Made by a program: the position numbers and the translations under genes. This document shows, piece by piece, positions 54,644 through 64,000 of a stretch of 64,000 bases of DNA. The notes beneath the pieces were generated by a model. That model saw only the letters and a program-made list of their open reading frames with translations. It was not told the DNA's origin and made no database searches. This DNA comes from Microbotryum silenes-acaulis (lineage: Eukaryota; Basidiomycota; Microbotryomycetes; Microbotryales; Microbotryaceae): NCBI GenBank assembly GCA_003665825.1, contig QPFY01000023.1, positions 62,001-126,000 of the forward strand, read 5' to 3'. Position 1 is the stretch's first letter. Every line of letters begins with the position of its first letter.

Positions 54644-56467
54644 CTATTCTGACTTTGCTTTGATCGATTGATACAAGCTCGCGACACGGCTACGTTCTAT
54701 GAGGAATCTGTGAGGTGGGCAAGAAAAGGATTAGCTTTCGAACAACAACTCAACAAGGATCGTTGAAGAGAAACTCACGTGAAAGCCAGACAACCCAACC
54801 CAACCAAAGCGCCTACTCCAACGTGTCGAACGAGTCCCGTCAACGCTTTCCAATCCCACGTCCTCGCACTCCATCTGACGATCAACCCCGCTCCCGCAAA
54901 CACGATCACGGTCGGTATCCTCGGTGTCCAATTCCTCAGCTGTAAACATTCAACCCCTTTAGCATCTCTCCATATGAACCTCAACGAAAACCCAATCCTC
55001 ATCGCCATATTAACGCAATTCGCCATGATCAAACCCTTCTCAGCCCATCCCATTCTCGCTCCGACCCCAACAGCCGCAACGAATCCAATCGAACACGCGC
55101 CCATCCAATACGAACCTTTCCTCAGATCGGCTTGGGGAGCGATGGCTTGGAAGTACGCTTCGGTGATGCCGTTCAATGCGAGGAAGGGGAGGTAGAAGAA
55201 GTAGGCTTGCAGGATAGAGGTTGCTGAGGAGGCGGCCCAGCGTTGGCCGAGGAGGTGGTACAATAATGCTGGAATATAGGGTGGTACGAGGAGCGTGAAA
55301 ATGAGGGAAAGATGGGTATGCAAGAGCAACAACGACACCAAGAGCGTATGCGAAGGTCGCGTCGAAAGTTGCCGCGAAAAGTAGAGGCGGGAGGATTCTT
55401 CCAAAGGTTGGAAGAGGATGCGAGCGATCAAGGAGCCGTAGTTCAACGCGAGGGCGTAGCCACCTTGGTCACGGCTGGTCGAGAGTTGACTGATGGCGAT
55501 CTTGTCGGCTTCGGTGAGGATCTGTTTGATGAAGGATTGTTTCGTTAAGGCCCAGCCAAGGGAGGTGAGATCGGGATCGAAGCGACGACGCGTCGGGGGA
55601 GCCTGGGTGTCGGTGAATTTGGTCGCCGGGGCTACAAGTTTCTGCAATGACCAGATGGAGGGTGTCTTGATCGCCTCTTGTATCCTCTGAACCGACCACC
55701 GTAGGCCGACCAGCAAGGTCAAGCCGTACGCGGCCTGACCGACGCCGAACGCCAACAGAGCCCAGCGCTCCCCGCCCCTTGCGACGACAGCGAACGTGAC
55801 GAGCGCCTTGACACCGACGGCGAACCCTTCGACTCTGACTCGTTTCGACGTCAGCGTCTCCCATTGTCGGAGGGTGAGCAAGTAGTCGCGTTCGGACCAG
55901 AGCTCGAACATGGCCGAGAGGACGTAGAGGGATAGGGCGGAGTAAAAGTGGGGTGGGCGAGCCGACGAGGGCGAGGTGAGCACTCGAGCCGAGAGGGGAT
56001 ACAGCAGGAGGAGCAGAGGTGACAACAACGCGGGAAGGAGAAGAGTTTGTCGCACAAGTTGCTCGTTCGTGGCCGAAAACGACCCAGACGCCGCGCGGGT
56101 ACGCTGTGGGCGAAGAAGAGGAGACACGGTGGTGAGTCACGTGCGGGGGAACCCCACATCGACGTCGCCGCCACGGCAGGTCACGACCGGCGGAAAGCGG
56201 ACGCACAATGACGGCGCCACGTAGACCTTCGCGGATAAAGAAGAGTCCTGTATCACGTGCGACATCGAAGCCGATCGTCGCGACGCCGAGGGCCTCGGGT
56301 GTAGTCGATCGGAGCAAGAGCTGGTTGACCGAGAAGGAGAACAGGCGCGAGAAGAGCTGCAAGAGCACCAATGACACCGTCGTACGGAGCAAAGGCGACG
56401 AAGTTCCAGAGGTCGGAGGTTGGGGAGTCGTCTTGCCCTCCCTGGTCTTGATGGGAGCCTTTGACAT
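54644..56467 (-). CDS. RFT1: RFT1, N-glycan precursor (Man5GlcNAc2-PP-dolichol) translocation protein
   Basis: RFT1 is a polytopic ER membrane protein needed to move Man5GlcNAc2-PP-dolichol to the lumen for N-glycosylation; whether it is the flippase itself is debated. Exons 56467-56207, 56103-54779 and 54707-54644 give 549 residues. Family blocks: LLQLFSRLFSFSVNQLLLRS, TIGFDVARDTGLFFIREGLR, then SERDYLLTLRQWETLTSKRV, LTKQSFIKQILTEADKIAIS, FQPLEESSRLYFSRQL and YFFYLPFLALNGITEAYFQA. The last exon ends in a basic tail (FLIERSRVASLYQSIKAKSE). Confidence 0.93.
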
Positions 56468-57232
56468 TGCGGTGTCGGCGTGGCCACGTCAGACCTGAGA
56501 CCGCACGACCGCTTGAGGGCCAAAGCAGTGAATCCCAAGTCCACGGTGGGTTTCAACCTAGGCAATGTGGCGTGTAGCCATGTTGTAGGGTGTGAAAGAG
56601 GAGCTTGAGGGTGGCGGCACCTGAGCGGTACGACGTCGCACCGGCGGAGGACGACTGCGGGCCGTGATCAGGAGATAGACCGAGCCCACGTGAGGGAGGA
56701 GCATCTGCCAACGACACTCCGGCCAGCAAAAACCTGAGCCAACTTGTAGGGCCCAGCTGCGCGCGCGCGACCCCGCCCCGGACGATGCCGTCATCGACGG
56801 ACCCGCGCCTACCCGCGCTGGCCAAGTCACCACCCTTTAGTAATAGTACCACCAGGTACCACCCTCGTTTTCTCCGGTTGCCGCCTCGTCTGGCACCCCG
56901 TGTTGAGCTCGTTCAACTCGCGCCTCGCTGCCATCTCCACGGCTGGCCAGTGGCTGAACCGGCAGGTACCGTGTACCCTCTTCGCCCCCTTTCCCCTCGG
57001 CTTTCGTTGGCGTTCGTGGACGCGCGCTCGAGTGACATTGAGTTGGGAGCTAGCGTATACCACCCGTTCGCTTCGGTTGTGCAAACTAGCTAACTGCTTT
57101 CACGGCACGCGGGGTAGGTCGGAGGGCACAGCTCATCGCCGAGTAGCGTGAAGCTCGATCCCAACTCTGCATACTGACCATTCGCAACACCACTCTCCCT
57201 CAGCTCCGTCAATTTCGTCGGCTTGCTCCACC
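56468..57232. promoter_or_regulatory. Divergent intergenic region, RFT1 and OGT
   Basis: 765 bp between head-to-head starts. The open frames here do not look coding. The OGT start has a good context (CCACCATGTC). Confidence 0.5.
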
Positions 57233-60200
57233 ATGTCGGACACTCACGTCGACGCTCAGGGCGCGCCCGCTTCGCACCACCAGACACCGGCGATCGGCGT
57301 CGGTGTCGGCCTCGCGATGCCCTCGACCTCCGAGATCCCCATACCAGCCGTCATCAATTCGAGCGAGACCACAACAGCGGGGCCCGAGATCGAGATGAGC
57401 TTGTCGTCGTTGCCGTCCACATCCGCTTTACAGGCGCTCCCTCCGTCTCCTCCACTTGCAAGTTCTGGCGCACCCCAGAAGGTCCGTCGAGTCTGGGTTT
57501 CGCTCTTCTCGGGCATTACTTTGCTCCGAGGGATGTGTAACAGCCAGCGCAGAAGTTGACGCAAATTTTAAACTTGGATCTTACGAATTCAGCCAGCTGA
57601 TGGAACGCCTTCACAACTCCATTCGACCACGGGTCCCCAGCAATCCCAGCAACTTCGACCTCCTCGTCTCGATCTTGCTGGTGCTCGAGCCGTGCCTGCT
57701 TCGAGGAGCTTGACTTCTCAAATTCCGTTCGACCTTCCATCTGCATCCTCACCAGATCCTTCGCCGACCTATCTACGTTCCCACTACTCAAGCTCGACCC
57801 ATTTCCCCATTTTGCCCGCATCGCAGCCGGTGCCGAATCAAGTCGTGCAAACTGCTGTCCAGGTCGCCTCGATCCTTAGCTTGCCGGCACCCCTACTGCT
57901 CACCCTCGCCCGCACGAACTCGCCGACAGAACAGCGAAGAATCGCTACCAGGATGGATGCCGCATCGTACCTCTCTTCCATGGCGTTGCCTCCGCCGTCT
58001 CCGAGCGCACTTGTGCCCGACCTCGAAGGGTCCGAGCTGTTCGGACCCAACGCCCCAATAAGCGGATCGGAGCCGACAAGCGGAGCGAATGGGGTCGGGA
58101 ACGAGCCCAATGGACATGGGTCGAGCACGAAGTCCAGTCCGAATTCCGAGATCCCAGCGAGGAGACCGTCGCTTCCCTTCACGTCCATCGGCGATCACCC
58201 GGCTCTACCCCTCCTGCTCGGTCAGGTCTTCTCGCCGCCGACTCCTGGCATCGTTGCGCCTTCGACTCCGGCGAGCGAAGGCCCCTTGGGCTGGTTATCG
58301 AAGAAACCCATATTTTCAAGCATTGAAGACTGGTCGTACCAAGCCGCACGAGAGCGCGTTGCCCAGGCCAAACGCACATCCACTACCCCTTCCTCCGCAT
58401 CCGACCCTTCCTCTTCTACTGCTCGGCCGCCGATGGTTCCTTTACCTTCGTTCAGTGAACGCGAAATCTCGACCATCGCGAAACGGATGGCCAGATGGGC
58501 TCTGAAGGAGCAAGTCGATCAGGTGGGACAACAGGTCGAGGCGAACAAGGAAAAGGCGGTCCTCTTGGCCGTGGAAGCTGCCGCCAGATCCTCGAGTGCT
58601 AGTGGTGCGTCTCCGACATCGATCCCGACCTCGACATCGGGCTCGAAAGCGAAAGACACTACCAACATCGATCTTTCAGCCTACGCTGCAACGTACAAAC
58701 GACAGCTGGATGCGCTCGCGAGTGGGTACTTTGCTCAATTGCACAGAGAAGCCGTCAAGCGCCTCGCAAACGCTACGCAATCCCCCGTTGCCCAGTATGC
58801 CACATCTTCAGGACCGGATCTTGCACACCAGGCGGCTTCGGCATCGACAAGTTCGGCAATTGCACCAACCGACTTCTCGCTGAACGGCTTGGCGCAGATT
58901 ACAGGCGGCACCGAGCAGGCTCAAGCGATTCATGTCCAGGCTGCCGCGGCCGCAGCGATCGCGGCTAATTCGTTGGCGGCGAAGGAGATGGCTAGCGTTG
59001 CAGGCACTGCGCTCGAGAACCTCGGGGTGGATGTTCCGCAACACATTCAGGATCGATCACATGTCGGAGGTCTGGATCTCCTCGAGTTGAGACCCGAGAC
59101 GATCGCTGCTCCCCCCACCTCGACAACATCCACAGCGGCACCTTCCGAGCCCGGAGCTACTACCTCAGCAGCCGACTCGACAGTAGGTCTTTCCTCAGCT
59201 GCAGCTCCAATAAGTCAGGCCTCTGCTGCCGTTTCGACAATACTCGAGCAAGTCAATCTCGGAGGCGAGTTCACCCCCGAGAAGCGCGACTACTTTCTTT
59301 CCTACGCGCATTCACTCTACGCTAAAGATCCCTACTCGTCGGACTTGCTCCCACTACTGCACACGCTCGAGGAAATACATCCCGATCATTTGCCGATGCT
59401 CTTACTTTCGAGCTGCGTCTATTACACTCGGGGCGAATACGAGAGCTCGCTGTACTACAACAAGAAGCTGTTGATGAAGGACCCTGGCTATGTGAGTTCT
59501 TTGTTCTGATTCGGGGCTCACTTGAGCCTCTGCTGATTGAACGTATGTCCGGGTTTTTTAAGGTCGAAGCGATGTCAAATATCGGCACGACACTGCGCGC
59601 AATGGGAAGATGGCAGGAAGCGGAGGCATGGTGGTGGAAAGCGATCAAGCTGCGGCCGACGTATTGGGACGCGACAGAAAACCTGCTCGGGGTCTTGTGC
59701 AACCCCATTTCCACGTCTCAACAAGGCCAGAATGGTGGATCAGATGGAGCGCCTGCGCCAGCCACCGAACCGAGGTATCAACAGGCGCTTGAGCTGTGCA
59801 ACTTTGTCGAAGTGCAAATCTTTGCCAGCGAATCCGGCCTGTCAATCGGGTTCGAGCCCAGCAGGGACAAGATCGCAACCTACGCCTCGCCTGAAGGAAA
59901 GCTCGAAAGACCACGTCGACTACCCCAGAGCATCCCGATGAACCAGGTCCACCGCTTGCAGAATTTGCTGTACGCCAAGGGCAACCTCCGACTGGCCGTG
60001 CATAATGCGGCTGCAGCGCAGGAAGAGTACGAGAAGGCAATCGAGTTGGCGCTCTCACTTCCAACTTCGATCCGCGCGAGCCAGACGACGATCTACCCCG
60101 TCGGCGGATGCTCGACTCGTGATCTCGTTGTTGCAGCGTTTATCATGGCCAAGGTCCTCAATACGCATGCTCAATTCAACGGAAACTCTTCAGACTCTCA

Positions 60201-63200
60201 ACATGCTGTCGGGGATGTTCTGCACAAGTTGGGTTTAGCCGATGAGCGCGGTAGAATGAATTTTGCCCATCTCATCGGGATCGTCCAGCGAGGCGGCGAT
60301 CAATACGTCGAAGGTCTCCTCCGACTCGGCGGCGGTGTCTTGCCCGCCGTTCTCGTCACTCCAGAGCAGACTTTCCGGATGCTACCTTACATCTTTGGTG
60401 AGTTTCAAGGGGTACTTCCTTCGATGCGGGAAGCCGACGGAATAGACGACCCCAGCAAGGCGATCGCGATCCAGCAGGTCAAGCAAACGACGAGCACCAT
60501 GATCTTGACGCTCGCCAAGGTGTTCCAGGACTCGGCTGCTCAGTCGGGCCCAGCCAACAAACTAACGCTAGGGGGTATCCCTTGCTCGCCATCGTTGCTC
60601 TTACCGATGTACTACCTCGCCCTCGCGCTGCACCCTTCGCCCTCGACTTGCAACAATCTCGGGATTCTGCTGTCGACGGTCAACGCAACGGCAATAGTTG
60701 CCCCTGCCCAGTTGGGGCTCCCTCCAACTTCACCCCGTTCAGTATTGTCGGGTCAAGACTTTGCTTTACGATACTACAACGCCGGACTCAAACTTGATAC
60801 TAAGCACCCGCACCTGTACACGAATCTCGGATCGTTGTTGAAGGACATGGGCAACCTTCCCGAAGCGATCCGGCACTACAAGAAAGCGGTCGAATGCAAT
60901 CCCAAATTCGACGTAGCCTTGGCGAACCTCGCGAATGCGATTAAGGATTCGGGTCAGATCCAAGAATCCATCCCTTACTACAAGCGCGCCGTCGAGCTGA
61001 ACCCCAACTTCCCTGAGGCAATCTGTGGGCTCGTCAATGCGCTCGGCGGCGTCTGCGACTGGGCTGGCCGCGGTGGCGTCAACGAAGAATGGATTGTCGA
61101 CAACGAGACGAGACTCGCGCCTGCCCCGCCCGCTAAGGCAGGTGCATTCAGCTCCAGTTCGGGGTACATGGGTCAAATTTCGGCGCTTGTTGGCTCACAG
61201 CTCGCCGATGGGATGGGGTACGGCGCCGGCTCTCTGCGCGCCGTCGGAGATCTTGAACACTGGCTGCGCATCATCAGTCAGGCGATCTATGGACTGGCGC
61301 CTGAACAAGTCGGCGAGGCGATGTCGACCTGGAAATTTCGCCTCGAGTTTCTCCTCAACCCCAAAAACCGCAAGGCCTACCCTCACAACGAAGGCGGGTA
61401 CCTCATTCGACTTGTCGAACGCTTGATGCGCCGCATCCAACGACGATGGTACATTTCGACCTACGGCCCCAACATCGCGGCTGCACCCACCGCTCTCCGC
61501 ATCATGCCGACGCCCGAGGATCTCGTCAGTTATCGCCGACCAATGCTGCCACCCGTCTTACCTCCCGTGGGTGTGCCAACCGTCCTTCCGTTCCACTGCT
61601 TCACCTTGCCCGTTAGCGCAAGAGAGATTCGACTCATCTCGCATCGTACCGGTTTGAGCATCTCGCGCGCGACACTCAACCAACCCTGGATGCCCGATTT
61701 CGTGCTTCCCCCTCCGCGCCCGCCGATTCAAGGTATTCTCAACATCGGCTACGTTTCCAGCGATCTCGGCAACCACCCTTTGTCACACCTCATGCAGAGT
61801 GTCTTTGGTTTCCACGACACGACCTGCTTCAACATCTTCGTCTACGCGACCTCGGCGAGCGATCGCTCGCCCTATCGACTCAAGATCGAGGCTGAAAGTC
61901 AGAACTTCTACGACGTTTCCGCCCGCTCGACGCAAGAGATCGTCGACCAAATCGTTCGCGACGAAATTCATGTCTTGATCAATTTATCGGGGTATACGAA
62001 AGGTGCGAGGAACGAGATCTTTGCGGCGCGGCCGGCACCGGTGCAGATGAGTTACATGGGTTTTGCGGGAACGCTTGCGGCGGGGTGGTGCGATTACTTC
62101 ATCGTTGGTGAGTTGCACTTCGAGTAAAGAAGTGTGCGTGGGTGTGCTGATGCAGTGGTATTCGTATTGCAGATCCCATCGTTTGTCCGCCTGGCCTCGT
62201 TTCGGGTGACCATTGGCGCGCGCGCGCCGGTCTCAAGGACGCCTCCCCGGATGTTCAGGGGGTCGATACTCCGACCGACTTTGAGGGTGATCCGGACCCC
62301 GAAGCGATGACCGAGGACTATGTCTACACGGAGAAACGTGAGTGTTAATGATACATGTTGGCTTTCAGAGTTGCCGACCATCGCTTTGCCACCCATCACA
62401 GTGCTGTACCTCCCGCACTCGTACTTCGTGACAGACCACAAGCAAGCTTGGCGCGAAGACGAAACCGCTGGTCTGACCGCTGGCGAGCCTCACTTTGTGC
62501 ACTCGGGTATGCCCAATGAGCTATACGCGATCGAGGAGGCTAGACGATGGCAAATGCGTCGAGAGTTATTCCCCGGCATCCGAGACGACACCTTCATCTT
62601 TGCCAACTGGAACCAGCTGTACAAGGTGCGTTCACGGGATTTATCATGACCTCTCAGAACCTTGGAAGCTGATCCGTGGCATGATCTGCGCACCGCATAG
62701 ATCGACCCCTTCATCTTCCGCATCTGGCTCAACATCCTCGCTAAATTCCCCAACTCCATCTTATGGCTCTTGCGCTTCCCCGCGCCAGGCGAAGCGCATC
62801 TTAAGAGCACGGCGCTCAAGTGGGCCGGACCCGAGGTTGCCGCTCGAATCGTCTTTACCGATGTGGCCAATAAGGTACGCAGCTCGATCCTTGAGAAGCG
62901 TCTTTTTTTTGCGTGCTCATCGATCACCTGTTTACTCACAGAACGAACATGTTCGACGTGGCCGCGTTGCCGACCTGTTCCTGGATACGACAGAGGTGGG
63001 CTCGACCGATCCAACCACTTCTTCGAATCTTGCTGACTTTGGAGCCTACTTTTTCTCGCCTGATGCGATGCAGTGCAACGCGCATACGACCGCGGCCGAT
63101 ATCTTATGGTCCGGGACCCCTCTTCTCACCTACCCTCGTCACGCGCACAAGATGGCCTCCCGAGTTGCCGCCTCGATCGCCGTCGCGACCGGTCTCGGAC

Positions 63201-63668
63201 CACGCATGATCGTCTCCTCAGCCGAGGAATATGAGGAACGTGCTCTACAACTCGCCTCGACTCTGACTTACGACCACGTCCTCCCTGACCCTGCCGCCCC
63301 CGCTCAATCGATTTACTCGAGGCAACAACGAATTGGCCGAGGTGAATTGGCGGACATGAGAAAGACGTTGTATCTTACGCGCGAGACGAGTCCATTGTTC
63401 GATACGAGGCGGTGGGTGAGGAATATGGAAGCAGGTGTGTTCGAGGCGTGGAAGCGGTGGGTCAATGGGACCGAGTTCGAAGATGCCGGGGAGGTGAGTC
63501 GTTCAATGGATACGTTCACATGTTGTGGGCTTCGGAGCTGACGGATGTGACTTTTTGCCGAATGCCTAACAGTGGGGTACTGGGGTTGAACGCGAGTCGG
63601 GCAGCATCTGGGTGGTGGATGCCTTCGACGGGACCAACCTCTCCAGTCGAGCACCTTACTCCAAGTGA
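57233..63668 (+). CDS. OGT: O-GlcNAc transferase (GT41) with TPR repeats
   Basis: OGT adds O-linked GlcNAc to Ser/Thr of nuclear and cytosolic proteins. Nine exons (57233-57481, 57593-59491, 59563-62107, 62173-62337, 62369-62625, 62701-62874, 62942-62995, 63074-63493, 63573-63668) give 1,952 residues, nearly twice the animal enzyme. The first 700 residues are Ser/Ala/Pro-rich and probably disordered. TPRs follow, with LYTNLGSLLKDMGNLPEAIR and ALANLANAIKDSGQIQESIP clearest. The catalytic region has IGYVSSDLGNHPLSHLMQSV, SGYTKGARNEIFAARPAPVQ, MSYMGFAGTLAAGWCDYF, HSYFVTDHKQ, TFIFANWNQLYKIDP, FLDTTECNAHTTAADILWSG and GTPLLTYPRHAHKMASRVAAS. An insertion of about 55 acidic residues lies in the catalytic domain at 62210-62337. 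Intron 1 (GTCCGT donor) is least certain. Confidence 0.92.
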
Positions 63669-64000
63669 ATTGACCACACTCCAACGTGATGATCCAGTTT
63701 CCACTTTCTCCCCTGCAAAATAATTGCTTGTTGTATCAGTTTCTCAATTTTCCCCTGTCTCATCTAGTCCTCCGAATCTGAAAGTTCTTTCCCCTCCCCG
63801 ATCTAGCATACAGCAACAACACCTGAAAGGAAGCAAATTTTGCAACACACTGTCATGATATACAAGACCCTTTTGTACCTCTGGAAACACGACAGACGAA
63901 AGTGCGGGACATAAAACACCTCTTCCCTCTAATCTAGTAGTCCTACATGCTCGCACATCTTGGACTTGGGCTCACCATCGTCGGCGCCCAATTCTGGGCA
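63669..64000. other. 3' flank of OGT
   Basis: No supported gene. T- and C-rich stretches near 63735-63800; the window ends before any next gene is clear. Confidence 0.4.

Noticed and set aside
55469..56467. RFT1 exon 1 extended as one 332-codon frame
   Set aside because: After residue 87 the frame turns into Arg-rich nonsense; splicing at 56206 to 56104 restores the RFT1 sequence.

Overview
The window is nuclear DNA of a filamentous or yeast-like fungus, most likely a basidiomycete and perhaps from Pucciniomycotina. The evidence is dense short GT-AG introns (about 40-110 bp) in almost every gene, moderately GC-rich coding sequence, FunK1-type kinase sequence, an O-GlcNAc transferase homologue, and Copia, LINE and hAT elements. 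The lineage is inferred from gene content and style; no marker in the window fixes it.

Layout. (1) 1-8.8 kb: two tandem copies of an unrecognised gene with two helix-turn-helix-like segments, separated by a 5'-truncated LINE into which a complete Copia LTR retrotransposon has inserted (target duplication GACCC). (2) 9.3-17.6 kb: haspin kinase, a third, divergent member of the two-HTH family on the minus strand, EMC10, and an M18 aspartyl aminopeptidase divergent from EMC10. (3) 17.6-33.2 kb: an accessory island. It holds an in-frame 78 bp repeat, a fold-back repeat, a pair of 205 bp inverted repeats carrying head-to-head ORF starts, an unrecognised multi-exon minus-strand gene, a complete hAT transposon (matching inverted ends, 8 bp target duplication, one premature stop), a damaged FunK1 kinase and a damaged RecQ-like helicase. 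(4) 33.2-45.3 kb: a housekeeping block with LSM12, FAR11/STRIP (STRIPAK), mitochondrial uS8m, a YAF9/GAS41-type YEATS protein, mitochondrial uS10m and the GPN1/NPA3 GTPase. (5) 45.3-52.6 kb: gene-poor DNA around a tandem pair of secreted, Kex2-processed cysteine-rich proteins, plus a second tiny LINE remnant. (6) 52.6-63.7 kb: an MFS monocarboxylate-type transporter, RFT1 (N-glycan precursor translocation) and a very large TPR O-GlcNAc transferase.

Exon structures were built by hand from reading frame, splice consensus and family conservation; for the intact genes the summed exon lengths divide by three. The most unusual material is the two-HTH gene family, the inverted ORF pair, the tandem cysteine-rich proteins and the uncharacterised gene at 20.9-23.9 kb.
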